Below, in pieces: positions 30,240 to 38,868 of a stretch of DNA of 47,750 bases. Every line of letters begins with the position of its first letter. Position 1 is the stretch's first letter. The translations under genes and the position numbers were made by a program. Origin of the DNA: CAZDQL01 sp964507325 (GTDB lineage: Bacteria; Planctomycetota; UBA1135; GCA-002686595); the NCBI GenBank assembly GCA_964507325.1, contig CAZDQL010000048.1, forward strand, positions 1 to 47,750, written 5' to 3'. The notes below the pieces were generated by a model, which worked only from the letters and a program-made list of their open reading frames with translations, did no database searches and was not told where the DNA came from.

Positions 30240-32912
30240 ATGTGGTTGACGAACGCCGTGGCCCTCCTCGCCGCGCTCTCCCCCGACACCTCGACCGGCT
30301 GGGTCTGGTGGGAGGGCGAGGCTGCGCACGAGACCAACTTCCCGAGCCGCACCTGGTTCTCCGAGACGACCTTCGAGGAGACGCGCCACGAGATCCTCTC
30401 CGGCGGCGCGTGGCTCACCAACGACGGCGTGCGCGAGGGGGAGGAGGCCTTCGCGCGCTACCGCGTCGAGGTGCCGGAGACGGGCGAGTACACCCTCTGG
30501 GCGCGCAAGTTCTGGAAGCACGGCCCCTTCCGCTGGCGCTTCGACCGGGGGGAGTGGCGCGTCTGCGGTCGCGACGTGGGCCTGGCGGACAGCGCCGAGA
30601 TCCGGCAGCACCTGTGCGTCAACTGGGTCTCGCTCGGGCGGGTGAAGCTGCGCAAGGGCCGGCACGACTTCGAGCTGCGCTTGCTGGCGCGAGAGGGCGA
30701 GTCACTGACCGCCTGTTTCGACTGCTTCCTCCTTACGCGCCAACCCTTCCTGCCGCGCGGGCGCCTGAAGCCGGGGGAGAGCTCGGGGAAGGTCGAGCCG
30801 GGTTGGTGGGCGGTGGAGCCCGCGCCGGATCCCTTCGGCGAGGCGCTGCTCGACCTGCGCCACCTGAACGAGAAGAACGCCGGGGAGTCCGGCTTCGTCA
30901 CGCGCAGCGAGGGTGAAGCGGCGGCCGGTTTCCTGCTCGGCGACGGCCAGCCGGTGCGCTTCTGGGCAGTCAACTGCGGGCCGGACATCGTGCGCCTGGG
31001 CCGCGACTCGGTCGACTACCTCGCCCGGCGCCTGGCCAAGCTGGGCGTCAACCTCGTGCGCATCCACGGGCCGATCTACGACCGCGGCGCGGACGACCCG
31101 TCGACGGTCGATCGCGAGTACCTCGACGATCTGCACTACTTCGTCGGCGCCTTGAAGCGCGAGGGGATCTACTCCGCCCTCTCCTTCTACTTCCCGCTCT
31201 GGGTGCAGGTGCGGCGGGAGTACGGCATCGAGGGCTACGAGGGGATCGCCAACAAGCACCCCTTCGCCTTGATCTTCCACGACGAGCGCCTGCAGGAGAT
31301 CTACTACGCCTGGGCGCGGGTGCTCTTGACGACGAAGAACCCGTACACGGGGCGACCGTTGGCGAAGGAGCCGGCGGTGGCGCTGGTCGAGCTCGTCAAC
31401 GAGGACAGCTACTTCTTCTGGACCTTCTCCCCGGGCGAGACGATCCCGCTGGCGGCGATGGAGTCGCTCGAGCGGGAGTTCGGAGCGTGGCTGGTCGAGC
31501 GCCACGGCTCCCTCGAGGCCGCCTTCCGGCACTGGGATGGCGTGCGGCGCGGGCGCGACGACGAGCGGACGGGGCGCATCGAGCTGCTGGGTGCCTGGCA
31601 CATGACGGGTGCCGGCTGCGGGGAGGGCGGCTCACGCCGCCGCGCCTCCGACCAGGTGCGCTTCCTGACCGAGCGCATGCGCCGCTTCTACTCCGAGGCG
31701 ATCGAGCGCCTGCGCGCCCTGGGCTGCAAGAGCCTGATCTCCTGCGGCAACTGGCACACCGCCGACGCGCGGGTCCTCGGCCCGCTGGAGCGCTACGCCT
31801 ACACCGTGGGCGACGTCATCGACCAGCACGGCTACTTCGGCGGCCGCCACGAGGGGGAGGGCGCCGCCTGGTCGGTGCGCGTCGGCCACCAGTTCGAGGA
31901 TCGCAGCGGGCTCTTCGAGCCGGAGGCCCTGCCCCTGGCCTGCGTCCAGGTCGCCGGCCACCCGCAGATCCTCTCCGAGATCGGCTGGCCGAACCCCAAC
32001 CGCTTCAAGGCGGAGTTCCCCGTCCTGTGCGCGCTGTACGGCGCGCTGCAGGGGATCGACGGGATGGTCCTCTTCGCGGTCAACGGGCCGGGTTGGAGCG
32101 CGTCGGTGGACAAGTTCCAGCTCAACGTGCCGAGCGTGATGGGTCAGTTCCCGGCCTGCGCGCTGATCTACCGCAGGGGCTACGTCTCGGAGGCGGAGAC
32201 GATCTTCCACGAAGAGCTCGACCTGGAGGCTCTGTACGACCTCGAGGGGGCGGCTCTGGTGGAGGCGCAGGCGCTGGATGCGCTGCGCCAGGCGGACGTA
32301 CCGGAGGGTGATGCGCAGCGTGGCAGTGGCCTCTCCGGCCTCGACCCGCTGCTCTTCTTCGCCGGTCGCGTGGAGCGCAGCTTCGGCGCCAACGGAGGAG
32401 GCCTCACCACCTCCGGCGCACTCGATGAGCTGGTCACGCGCCAACGGCGGATGGTCTCCAGCGCGACTGAGGAGCTCGAGCTGGAGTACGACACGGGAAA
32501 CGTGCTCTTCGCCACGCCGTACGCGGAGGGAGCCTGTGGCTTCCTCGGTTCCGCCTCCCTCGATCTCCTCAGGGTGGACTGCGAGAACGACTACTCCTCG
32601 ATTCTGGCGGTCTCCCTCGACGGCCGGCCCCTCGCCAGCTCGCGGGAGATCCTGATCCAAGCCGCGACCGAGGAGCGGCCCTACGGCTGGCGCGTCGAGA
32701 AGGGCCGCATCGCGGACCTGGGCGGCTACCCACTCCTGGCGCGCGAGCTCGACGCGCGCATCACCCTCGAGGGTGGAGCTCGCCTGCGCAGCGCCATCGT
32801 GCTCGACGTCCACGGCTACGAACGGTCCCGCTTGGAGATCGAGACGCGGGGCGAGGATGCGGTCCTCACCCTCCCGCGCGACGCGCTCTACACCATCCTG
32901 CGGGCGCGCTGA
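30240..32912 (+). CDS. Glycoside hydrolase, GH5/GH42-like (clan A) TIM-barrel protein with N-terminal binding domain
   Basis: Protein of 890 residues from ATG 30240. After a weak signal-like start (MWLTNAVALLAALS), residues about 20-175 resemble a carbohydrate-binding beta-sandwich: GWVWWEGEAAHETNFPSRTW and later VEVPETGEYTLWARKFWKHG. A TIM barrel follows (about 200-620): PVRFWAVNCGPDIVRLGRDS, LGVNLVRIHGPIYDRG and GIYSALSFYFPLWV. The clan GH-A acid/base is N-E388 in ELVNEDSYFF and the nucleophile is E580 in ILSEIGWPNP. The C-terminal ~250 residues are beta-rich (ELEYDTGNVLFATPYAEGAC; GYERSRLEIETRGEDAVLTL). The enzyme should hydrolyse a beta-linked polysaccharide; the substrate is not determinable. 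Export is likely but the signal peptide is weak. Confidence 0.82.
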   Translation: MWLTNAVALLAALSPDTSTGWVWWEGEAAHETNFPSRTWFSETTFEETRHEILSGGAWLTNDGVREGEEAFARYRVEVPETGEYTLWARKFWKHGPFRWRFDRGEWRVCGRDVGLADSAEIRQHLCVNWVSLGRVKLRKGRHDFELRLLAREGESLTACFDCFLLTRQPFLPRGRLKPGESSGKVEPGWWAVEPAPDPFGEALLDLRHLNEKNAGESGFVTRSEGEAAAGFLLGDGQPVRFWAVNCGPDIVRLGRDSVDYLARRLAKLGVNLVRIHGPIYDRGADDPSTVDREYLDDLHYFVGALKREGIYSALSFYFPLWVQVRREYGIEGYEGIANKHPFALIFHDERLQEIYYAWARVLLTTKNPYTGRPLAKEPAVALVELVNEDSYFFWTFSPGETIPLAAMESLEREFGAWLVERHGSLEAAFRHWDGVRRGRDDERTGRIELLGAWHMTGAGCGEGGSRRRASDQVRFLTERMRRFYSEAIERLRALGCKSLISCGNWHTADARVLGPLERYAYTVGDVIDQHGYFGGRHEGEGAAWSVRVGHQFEDRSGLFEPEALPLACVQVAGHPQILSEIGWPNPNRFKAEFPVLCALYGALQGIDGMVLFAVNGPGWSASVDKFQLNVPSVMGQFPACALIYRRGYVSEAETIFHEELDLEALYDLEGAALVEAQALDALRQADVPEGDAQRGSGLSGLDPLLFFAGRVERSFGANGGGLTTSGALDELVTRQRRMVSSATEELELEYDTGNVLFATPYAEGACGFLGSASLDLLRVDCENDYSSILAVSLDGRPLASSREILIQAATEERPYGWRVEKGRIADLGGYPLLARELDARITLEGGARLRSAIVLDVHGYERSRLEIETRGEDAVLTLPRDALYTILRAR

Positions 32913-32955
32913 CCCACTTTCGGGCGACGCACATAGGATGGATCCAGGTCACACC

Positions 32956-34614
32956 ATGAAGTTATCGAAGCACTGCACTGCGTCCACCTCCAGAAGCACC
33001 AACCCCCTGCTGGTGTTGCTGATTTCCCTGGCGGGTCTGCTGCTCGTCCAGACGGCCTCTGCCCACGGCTTCTCGTTCTCACAAGACGAGATCGTGCGGC
33101 CCCTGCGCGCCCGCATCACGCCGCCGGCGGCGATCCACGGCACAACCAATGCGCCGCAGCGTGGTGGCACCCGCGACATAAACACCTTCATCACCGACAG
33201 GATGGCGGCCAAGCACATCGCGGGCCTGCAGGCGGCGATCGTGATCGAGGGGCGGGTCGCGTGGTCGGGGGCCTACGGGTTGGCGGACCCGACGCTCTCC
33301 ATACCGGTCGACCACGACACCCTGTTCATGCTGGCTTCGATATCGAAGACGGTCACGGGCGCGACGCTGATGCTGTTGGTCGACCAGGGTCTCGTGGATC
33401 TGGACGACGTCATCAACGACCATCTGCCCTTCACGGTGACGCACCCGTTCCACCCCACGACGGACATGACCGTGCGCATGCTCCTCACGCACACGGCGAG
33501 CATCCGCGACAACTGGGGGGTCATGCACTACTACCCGGGCGATTCCCCCTACCCGTTGGGCGACTACCTGGAGGACTATCTGACGCCGGGTGGCGCAATC
33601 TACAACGCGAACAAGAACTTCTACGGCTGGCAACCGGGCAACGGGTGGAACTACTGCAACAACGCGTTGGCCCTGGCCGGCTATCTGGTCGAGGCCGTCA
33701 CCGGCCGAGCCTTCGACGACTTCTCCGCGCAGAACCTCCTCACGCCCCTCGGCATGGACAACACGGCCTGGCTCCTGGCCGACCTCGATCCCGCGGACAT
33801 CGCCATGCCCTGCTACTGGACCGGATCGACCTGGGGCGCGTACGGCCACTACGGGTACAGCGACTACCCCAGCGGGCAGCTGCGGACGAGCGCCAACCAG
33901 CTGGCGCATTTCCTGATCATGGTCATGCAGGGAGGGCAGTTCGAGGGACAGACGATCCTCGAGCCGGCGAGCGTCCAGGAGTTCACGACGATCCAGTTCC
34001 CGGGCGTCAACGGTTCCCAGGGGCTCGTCTTCTACAGATCGACGATCGGCGGGCGCTCCGTGTGGGGACACAACGGCGGCGATCAAGGCGTCAGTACCGA
34101 GATGCACTTCGACCCCGCCACGGAGATCGGCGTCATCGTGCTCACCAACGGCGAGGCCTCCCTGACCGACATCACGGATGCGCTCTTCGACTACGGCGAG
34201 GGGCAGGGGTGCGGCACGGCCAACTACTGCGTGGGTGCGGTCAACTCGACGGGGCTGGGCGCGGTGATCGGATCGACCGGCAGCGTCTCGGTGGTGGCTG
34301 ACGACCTGGTGCTGACGGCGAGTCAGTGCCCGGCGGGGCAGTACGGCCTCTTCTTCTACGGCAGCGGCCGGACGCAGACGCCGCTCGCCGACGGGTTCAT
34401 GTGCGTGGAGTCGAACTTCGCGCGCCTGCCGGCGATCCAGACCGACGGCACCGGCCACGCCTCGTACCCCTTGGACTACGACAACCTGCCCCCGTACGGC
34501 GGTCAAATCACCCCCGGCTCGACCTGGAACTTCCAGTTCTGGTACCGCGATCCGGCGAGTGGTGGCAGCGGCTCGAACTTCACCGACGGGTTGGAGGCGG
34601 CTTTCTGCCCTTGA
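32956..34614 (+). CDS. Secreted serine beta-lactamase-like hydrolase (class C fold) with 128-residue C-terminal domain
   Basis: Protein of 552 residues, ATG 32956, with signal peptide hydrophobic core NPLLVLLISLAGLLLVQTAS then AHG. The catalytic domain (about 70-410) is of the class C beta-lactamase/DD-peptidase/esterase type. It has the SxxK motif S128-I-S-K131 (FMLASISKTVTGATLMLLVD), the Y-x-N motif Y233-C-N235, and H-N-G at 372-374 (VWGHNGGDQG) in place of KTG. MRMLLTHTASI and SGQLRTSANQLAHFLIMVMQ also fit the family. Activity may be esterase or D-aminopeptidase rather than antibiotic hydrolysis. Residues 425-552 repeat the C-terminal domain of the TIGR03790-like protein (ending FQFWYRDPASGGSGSN...AAFCP). 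TAGGAT is seen 16 nt before the ATG, with CCAGG between as a weak Shine-Dalgarno. Confidence 0.88.
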   Translation: MKLSKHCTASTSRSTNPLLVLLISLAGLLLVQTASAHGFSFSQDEIVRPLRARITPPAAIHGTTNAPQRGGTRDINTFITDRMAAKHIAGLQAAIVIEGRVAWSGAYGLADPTLSIPVDHDTLFMLASISKTVTGATLMLLVDQGLVDLDDVINDHLPFTVTHPFHPTTDMTVRMLLTHTASIRDNWGVMHYYPGDSPYPLGDYLEDYLTPGGAIYNANKNFYGWQPGNGWNYCNNALALAGYLVEAVTGRAFDDFSAQNLLTPLGMDNTAWLLADLDPADIAMPCYWTGSTWGAYGHYGYSDYPSGQLRTSANQLAHFLIMVMQGGQFEGQTILEPASVQEFTTIQFPGVNGSQGLVFYRSTIGGRSVWGHNGGDQGVSTEMHFDPATEIGVIVLTNGEASLTDITDALFDYGEGQGCGTANYCVGAVNSTGLGAVIGSTGSVSVVADDLVLTASQCPAGQYGLFFYGSGRTQTPLADGFMCVESNFARLPAIQTDGTGHASYPLDYDNLPPYGGQITPGSTWNFQFWYRDPASGGSGSNFTDGLEAAFCP

Positions 34615-34627
34615 TATGAGCGGTAGC

Positions 34628-34664
34628 GCGCGGTACGGCGCTGCGGCACCGTACCGCGTACTGT
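34628..34664 (+). terminator. Rho-independent-like terminator after the beta-lactamase-like gene
   Basis: CGCGGTACGG pairs perfectly with CCGTACCGCG (10 bp, loop of 10 nt), and the stem is followed by ACTGTTT, a short T-run. It begins 14 nt after the stop codon. Confidence 0.65.
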
Positions 34665-34669
34665 TTGGT

Positions 34670-34722
34670 GGAGCGGAGGGTCGGGACTGCCCGCCGTACG
34701 GGCGGTCCCCCTCCACTGCTCC
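34670..34722 (-). terminator. Long nested hairpin just after the beta-helix gene stop
   Basis: An 11-bp inner stem (34683-34693 with 34699-34709, one G-U pair, 5-nt loop) is flanked by further pairing segments GGAGG/CCTCC and GGAGC/GCTCC separated by small bulges. It begins one base past the stop codon of the leftward beta-helix gene and probably ends its transcript. It lacks a T-run in that direction. Confidence 0.55.
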
Positions 34723-34723
34723 C

Positions 34724-36238
34724 TTACTGTCCCGGGGGAACGCCGAGGGCGCCCTTCTCGTAGGCTCCCATGTCGACCTCGTTCGGGTTCGTGGGGACGC
34801 ACTGGACCCATCTCGGATTGAGATCGTAGTCCAGAGGCAGTGTCGAGGTCGCAAGGTCGTTGTCGATGTTGAGCGGATCACCGGGAAGAAGCAATGCCGA
34901 ACCCGTATCGATGCAGGGGGAGAACGGCCCCAAAACGCTGGCCTTCAACCGTAGATTGCGGCTCGCTGGAGCGACGAAGAGTGGGTCAGCGTTTCTGAGG
35001 AAGCCTGGTCCCTGCGTCCAATTCCAGTGCACCCATCCCCCCAGGTTGATGACCCCCACGTCCGTGTATCTGCCCGTGACGGCAGTGCCATTGGGGCCCG
35101 TCCACAGACTGAGGTCGTTGTACTCGTTGCCCCAGAGGATGCTGTTGGTGATGGTCACGGTCCTGACTGACCGCGGGTAGTTGTAGCCCTGGAGAATCGC
35201 GATTCCCCCGGTACCCTGGCCTGGCAATCCGTTGAAAGCGATGGTGCAGTTGTCCCACTTCTGATTGAAGGACACCGATGGCTGGCCGTCCGGCGGGTAG
35301 TAGATCCCGGGTTCGACGCAGACGGCTCCGCCAATGTCAGCCGAGTTGTCGTGCATCACCAGGTTCGCGGCCTGGAGCTCGACGTCCGGTCCGAGGTAGA
35401 TTCCTCCACCGTAGGAATCCGTGCCCGTGCCGGTGTTGTCGCGGAAGCGGATGTTGTAGAGCTGGACCTCCAGCTCGCTCTCCTCCACGAAGAGACCTCC
35501 GCCGCGGTTGGCGCTGTTCTCCTTGAAGACGCTCTTCTTGCACCTGAAGCGTCCGTTGTTGTCGGTGGCGTTGCTGTTGTAGGCTCCGCCGCCCTCCAGA
35601 TTGGCCACGTTGTCCTTGAAGGTCACGTTCTCGATCATGACGTTGGCGGAGTAGCGGGAGTAGAGACCCGCTCCCTTGCCCTGGGGGCCGCCGCCCACTG
35701 CGGCGTTGCCCTCCGTCACCAGGAATCCGTCCAGGCGCAGCTCCGCGGTGGAGACCTGCGGCAGGTCTCCGTCCGCGACGAGAACGTGCCGGTAGTACTG
35801 GTTGCCGGTGAGGATGGTGCGGACGAAGACACCGTCGGGGGAGTCGGGGTGGTCCGATCCGTACCCATTGCAGGTCCCGTCGTCGCAGCCCTTGAAGCCG
35901 CCGTGGAGGCGGACGTCATCGTAGTCCGAGGAGGTCTTGAGCAGGATCGTGTAGTCCTCCCCCTGGAAGCCGTTCCATTGGGCGGTGGTGGGGGTGTACA
36001 CCCCCTCGGCCACGATGATGTCCACCTTGCCGGCGGTCATTGCAGCTTCATCGATCGCCTCTTGGATCGTGTTGAAGGCCCTGGGCCAGTCTTGGCCTGT
36101 GTGATTGCCTGGAGGTACGCCTGGCGCCTTGGCATCGACGTAGATGTAGGTGGACTGAGCGATGGCTGGCAGGGAGCAGACGCCGACGAGCAATAGCAGC
36201 GTGGGCAGACCGGTGGCGATGCGTTGCACGGAGTGCAT
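34724..36238 (-). CDS. Secreted parallel beta-helix protein (polymorphic-outer-membrane/choice-of-anchor Q type)
   Basis: Protein of 504 residues. ATG at 36238 follows an excellent Shine-Dalgarno (AAAGGAGGA). The signal peptide is hydrophobic (GLPTLLLLVGVCSLPAIAQ). The start of the mature part, STYIYVDAKAPGVPPGNHTG followed by QDWPRAFNTIQEAIDEAA, is the standard opening of secreted beta-helix proteins. Repeats such as GGGAYNSNATDNNGRFRCKK, NRGGGLFVEESELEVQLYNI, YGGGIYLGPDVELQAANLVM and IGGAVCVEPGIYYPP form the helix (about 130-330). The C-terminus NPNEVDMGAYEKG matches the choice-of-anchor Q ending. It lies 66 bp downstream of the FG-GAP gene on the same strand. Base composition is visibly less GC-rich than in most of the window. 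Confidence 0.88.
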   Translation of the reverse strand: MHSVQRIATGLPTLLLLVGVCSLPAIAQSTYIYVDAKAPGVPPGNHTGQDWPRAFNTIQEAIDEAAMTAGKVDIIVAEGVYTPTTAQWNGFQGEDYTILLKTSSDYDDVRLHGGFKGCDDGTCNGYGSDHPDSPDGVFVRTILTGNQYYRHVLVADGDLPQVSTAELRLDGFLVTEGNAAVGGGPQGKGAGLYSRYSANVMIENVTFKDNVANLEGGGAYNSNATDNNGRFRCKKSVFKENSANRGGGLFVEESELEVQLYNIRFRDNTGTGTDSYGGGIYLGPDVELQAANLVMHDNSADIGGAVCVEPGIYYPPDGQPSVSFNQKWDNCTIAFNGLPGQGTGGIAILQGYNYPRSVRTVTITNSILWGNEYNDLSLWTGPNGTAVTGRYTDVGVINLGGWVHWNWTQGPGFLRNADPLFVAPASRNLRLKASVLGPFSPCIDTGSALLLPGDPLNIDNDLATSTLPLDYDLNPRWVQCVPTNPNEVDMGAYEKGALGVPPGQ

Positions 36239-36242
36239 ACGT

Positions 36243-36251
36243 TCCTCCTTT
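36243..36251 (-). promoter_or_regulatory. Strong Shine-Dalgarno (AAAGGAGGA) of the beta-helix gene
   Basis: AAAGGAGGA lies 4 nt before the ATG at 36238. It is the strongest ribosome-binding site in the window and contrasts with the many starts that have none. Confidence 0.75.
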
Positions 36252-36262
36252 GAGAAGTCAGT

Positions 36263-36276
36263 GGGGCTTTCGCCCC
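36263..36276 (-). terminator. Short GNRA-loop hairpin between the FG-GAP and beta-helix genes
   Basis: On the minus strand GGGGC and GCCCC pair around a GAAA tetraloop, 28 nt after the FG-GAP stop and upstream of the strong ribosome-binding site. No T-run follows, so it may be an intercistronic stabiliser rather than a terminator. Confidence 0.3.
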
Positions 36277-36304
36277 GCGAGTCAGGATGAGGTCCGCCGC
36301 GCCG

Positions 36305-37900
36305 CTATTCGAGCGTCAGCGCGACGGTGTTCGAGAAGTGGATCAGACCGCAGTTGCTCGCCGTATCGCGGTAGGCAAACTGGAAGAACCAGGTCGAGCC
36401 CGCGAGAGGAGGTGCGCCTCCGGCGAAGATGGTGAAGTCGACGTCATTCATCGCAGCCCCTGTCGGCCCGCTCCAGGCCATCGGCGGTAGTCGGGAAAGG
36501 GATCCACCCAAGCAGAGCTCACCGCACTGCACGGGGTGGGGCTCGGCGCGCGTGTCCGCCACTAGGAAGCAACCCGGGCGGAAGCAGGGGCAATCCCGCA
36601 CAGAGAGGATGAGGTTCTCCGCAGCCGCGGAGAGGTCGCCCGTCACGGCCAGTCGAGCGGACATTCCCGTCGAGTTGGTGCGCCCTGGACAGAAGGGGGT
36701 GCCCAGCTCGATTTCGTAGACCCGCACCGCCTGGTAGTTGGTCGGATCACCGGCAATGACGAATGGCTCGTCGATGTTTACGGTGTGGCCCAGGCCATCC
36801 GCAAAGGCTGAGTCCTCCGCCACGAACCTCAAGTTTTCCGTCGCTGGCCAGTGGCCGGCTTGATCGCGGACGTAGAGGTACGCACACCCCTCCCACTTCC
36901 CGTCTCCCTCGTTGCCCGGTGCATTCGAGGAGCCCACGACGATCCGATCCCCGTCGATGCCGACAGTGTCGCCGAAGTTGTTGCCGAAGTCGGAACCGAC
37001 GTACTCGTCACTTGCCCGAAGCTCCTGCACGAGATTCCAGTGCCCAAAGTCATCCTGCTCGTAGACGTACGCCTTGCCAGGGGGGTGGGCCAATGGAAGA
37101 TCGCCAACGCTTCTGTCCCCGGCGACCATGACATTGCCGGTCCGAGAGAGGGCAACGGATGTGCCGAACCCCGACTCCTCGGCTGGCGGATTGGGGCTGG
37201 CAATGAAGGCCGAACGCTCCCACCCGGAAGCTCCCCTCTCGAAGACATAGACGGCTCCGTCACCTCCGACTCCCGCGACGATCGTTCCCCCAGCGATGGC
37301 GAGCGAGGTGCCCAATCCAACCAGGTCTCCGTCCATCACAGCGTCTGTCGGGGGTTGGCGAAGCTCTTGGGTCAGCACCCAGACACCACCGATGCGCTCG
37401 TACACGAACACCGCGCCAGAGTGGTAGGCGGGGCCGTCAGTGATGGCCGCAACCGCAAGGACATCCCCGGCGACAGCGATCTTCGAGCCGAAACGCTCTC
37501 CCTGTGCAAGTTTGACTGGAGGGAGGAAGCCTTGCACCAACTCCCAGTCGTCTCCTCGGAGCTCGAACACGTGCACTCGGCCCCGTGCACCCGACCCGTT
37601 GTCCCACTTCGGGGCACCTACCACGGCCGTATCCCCATCGATGGCGACCGTCATGCCGAACAAGCTGGCGTAGATGTCCCCTCGAACGGTCTGGTGCAGC
37701 CGCCATCCCGAGGGCGTCCTACGAAAGAAGTGGGCCTGCGACGGACCCGCCTCCCCCGCCAGAATCCACGGATCCGAGATCGCCAGGGCGTGGCTGAACT
37801 GCCCCGGCGGGCTACTCGGCGACGGCAGCCACTCCGCCTCCACCTGTTGAGCGACCGCGGTTGCGGGAAGAAGAGCGAGGATGAGCGCCGAGAATCGCAT
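36305..37900 (-). CDS. Secreted FG-GAP/integrin-like beta-propeller protein with 128-residue C-terminal domain
   Basis: Protein of 531 residues. ATG at 37900 is preceded by CAGGAG and yields the signal peptide MRFSALILALLPATAVAQ. Residues about 25-400 are six to seven FG-GAP-like blades, each with the pattern 'G-x-x-V/L-A-I-x-G-D/G-x-x-V-V/A-G': FGMTVAIDGDTAVVGAPKWD, FGSKIAVAGDVLAVAAITDG, LGTSLAIAGGTIVAGVGGDG, FGDTVGIDGDRIVVGSSNAP. The AVGAP-type motifs and VYVFERGA / AYVYEQDD strands are typical. Residues 404-531 are a divergent member of the C-terminal domain seen in two other genes here (ending WFFQFAYRDTASNCG...TLE) and keep its length exactly. Likely surface-exposed. Followed by the beta-helix gene, perhaps as one transcript. 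Confidence 0.88.
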   Translation of the reverse strand: MRFSALILALLPATAVAQQVEAEWLPSPSSPPGQFSHALAISDPWILAGEAGPSQAHFFRRTPSGWRLHQTVRGDIYASLFGMTVAIDGDTAVVGAPKWDNGSGARGRVHVFELRGDDWELVQGFLPPVKLAQGERFGSKIAVAGDVLAVAAITDGPAYHSGAVFVYERIGGVWVLTQELRQPPTDAVMDGDLVGLGTSLAIAGGTIVAGVGGDGAVYVFERGASGWERSAFIASPNPPAEESGFGTSVALSRTGNVMVAGDRSVGDLPLAHPPGKAYVYEQDDFGHWNLVQELRASDEYVGSDFGNNFGDTVGIDGDRIVVGSSNAPGNEGDGKWEGCAYLYVRDQAGHWPATENLRFVAEDSAFADGLGHTVNIDEPFVIAGDPTNYQAVRVYEIELGTPFCPGRTNSTGMSARLAVTGDLSAAAENLILSVRDCPCFRPGCFLVADTRAEPHPVQCGELCLGGSLSRLPPMAWSGPTGAAMNDVDFTIFAGGAPPLAGSTWFFQFAYRDTASNCGLIHFSNTVALTLE

Positions 37901-38210
37901 TGTGTTCTCCTGCGGTTCGACGGCCACCGGTGGCAGGCGGGGCTTCCGAGCCCGGAACGAGCTTCGGTGTCCGAGGTCCGGCTCCATCGTAGGCAAGTTA
38001 CGTTCCCACAACGCGACTCGCTCCCCGCGGGGTGATCGAGGGGGCCTAACCCCGGCTCTCCCAATGGGCTACGTTCGGCGTGATCTCGGCTGGACGAATC
38101 AGGAGGAGAGGAGAGGAGAGGAGAGGAGAGCGGTTTCGCACCCCTCAAGTGCACTTCCGCACGTCCTGCGTCCCCGCCTCGCAGACCCCTCGTCGTGGAG
38201 CCCGAAGGCG
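37901..38210. other. 310-bp intergenic region with a pentanucleotide repeat
   Basis: This gap lies upstream of the FG-GAP gene and downstream of the lytic transglycosylase gene, both leftward. It should hold the FG-GAP promoter, but no convincing -35/-10 pair was found. The only marked feature is the purine repeat at 38102-38130. No coding region or RNA gene was recognised. Confidence 0.5.
38102..38130. repeat. Pentanucleotide microsatellite (GAGAG)5
   Basis: Five perfect GAGAG units (38106-38130) preceded by a partial unit form a pure purine tract on the plus strand. It lies about 200 bp upstream of the FG-GAP start codon. Such tracts slip easily and can vary between cells. Confidence 0.8.
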
Positions 38211-38861
38211 CTACCCCCCGATCCTCCCCCGCTCCCGCAAGCGCTCCCTCACCTCCAACGCCTTCACCGCGTACGCCAACGCCCCGGTGGTCTTCTCCTC
38301 GCGCCGGTGACGCCCGAGCTCGGCGCGGCGCCACGCTTCGTAGCTCCCCTCGCGCTCGATCCAGCGCATCAGCTTGACGCGACCCGCGTTGTAGGAGACG
38401 AGCACGGCCTCGAGACTCCACTCCCCGCGGTGCTCCAGCAGCCATGCCAGGTGGGCGGCCCCCAGCCGGATGTTCAACTCGTCGTCCTCGAGGAGCTCCT
38501 CCACGCTCGGCTCCGGGAGCCCCAAGCGGCGCGCAGCGTCCGAGGCCGCGCCGGGGATGAGTTGCATCAGACCGTGGGCGCCGGCGTAGGAGGTCTGCCC
38601 CCCGCGGCCGCGGCTCTCCATGAACATCACCGCCGCGATCAGGAGCGGATCGACCTCGGACTCCTCGGCGGCCTGCTGGATCGCCTCGGCGTGTCCCTCC
38701 ACCAACCTGAGCCCCAGCTTGTCGCGCACCTCCACCGCCAGGGCGTAGCCGGCGGGCCAGAGCCACCAGCTCCCCCCCACCACGGCGGCGAGGAGCAGGG
38801 CCAGGATCCCCACCCGCGCGATGCGCGAGCGGGGCAGCCGCAGGCGCCAGGGGCGGATCAC
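38211..38861 (-). CDS. Membrane-anchored lytic transglycosylase (SLT family)
   Basis: Protein of 216 residues from GTG 38861. A basic N-terminus and one membrane anchor (ARVGILALLLAAVVGGSWWL) precede an SLT domain (about 55-190). The catalytic glutamate lies in LLIAAVMFMESRGRGG, followed by the family motifs AGAHGLMQLIPGAASDAA and VLVSYNAGRVKLMRWI. Such enzymes cleave the glycan strands of peptidoglycan with formation of 1,6-anhydro ends, which implies that this organism has a peptidoglycan wall. It begins seven bases after the stop of the large HEAT gene, so the two are probably translated from one mRNA. Confidence 0.93.
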   Translation of the reverse strand: MIRPWRLRLPRSRIARVGILALLLAAVVGGSWWLWPAGYALAVEVRDKLGLRLVEGHAEAIQQAAEESEVDPLLIAAVMFMESRGRGGQTSYAGAHGLMQLIPGAASDAARRLGLPEPSVEELLEDDELNIRLGAAHLAWLLEHRGEWSLEAVLVSYNAGRVKLMRWIEREGSYEAWRRAELGRHRREEKTTGALAYAVKALEVRERLRERGRIGG

Positions 38862-38868
38862 GCCGAGC

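Noticed and set aside
34503..34811. Leftward frame of about 100 codons in the convergent gap
   Set aside because: It runs through both terminator hairpins and two genes, with no protein-like features.
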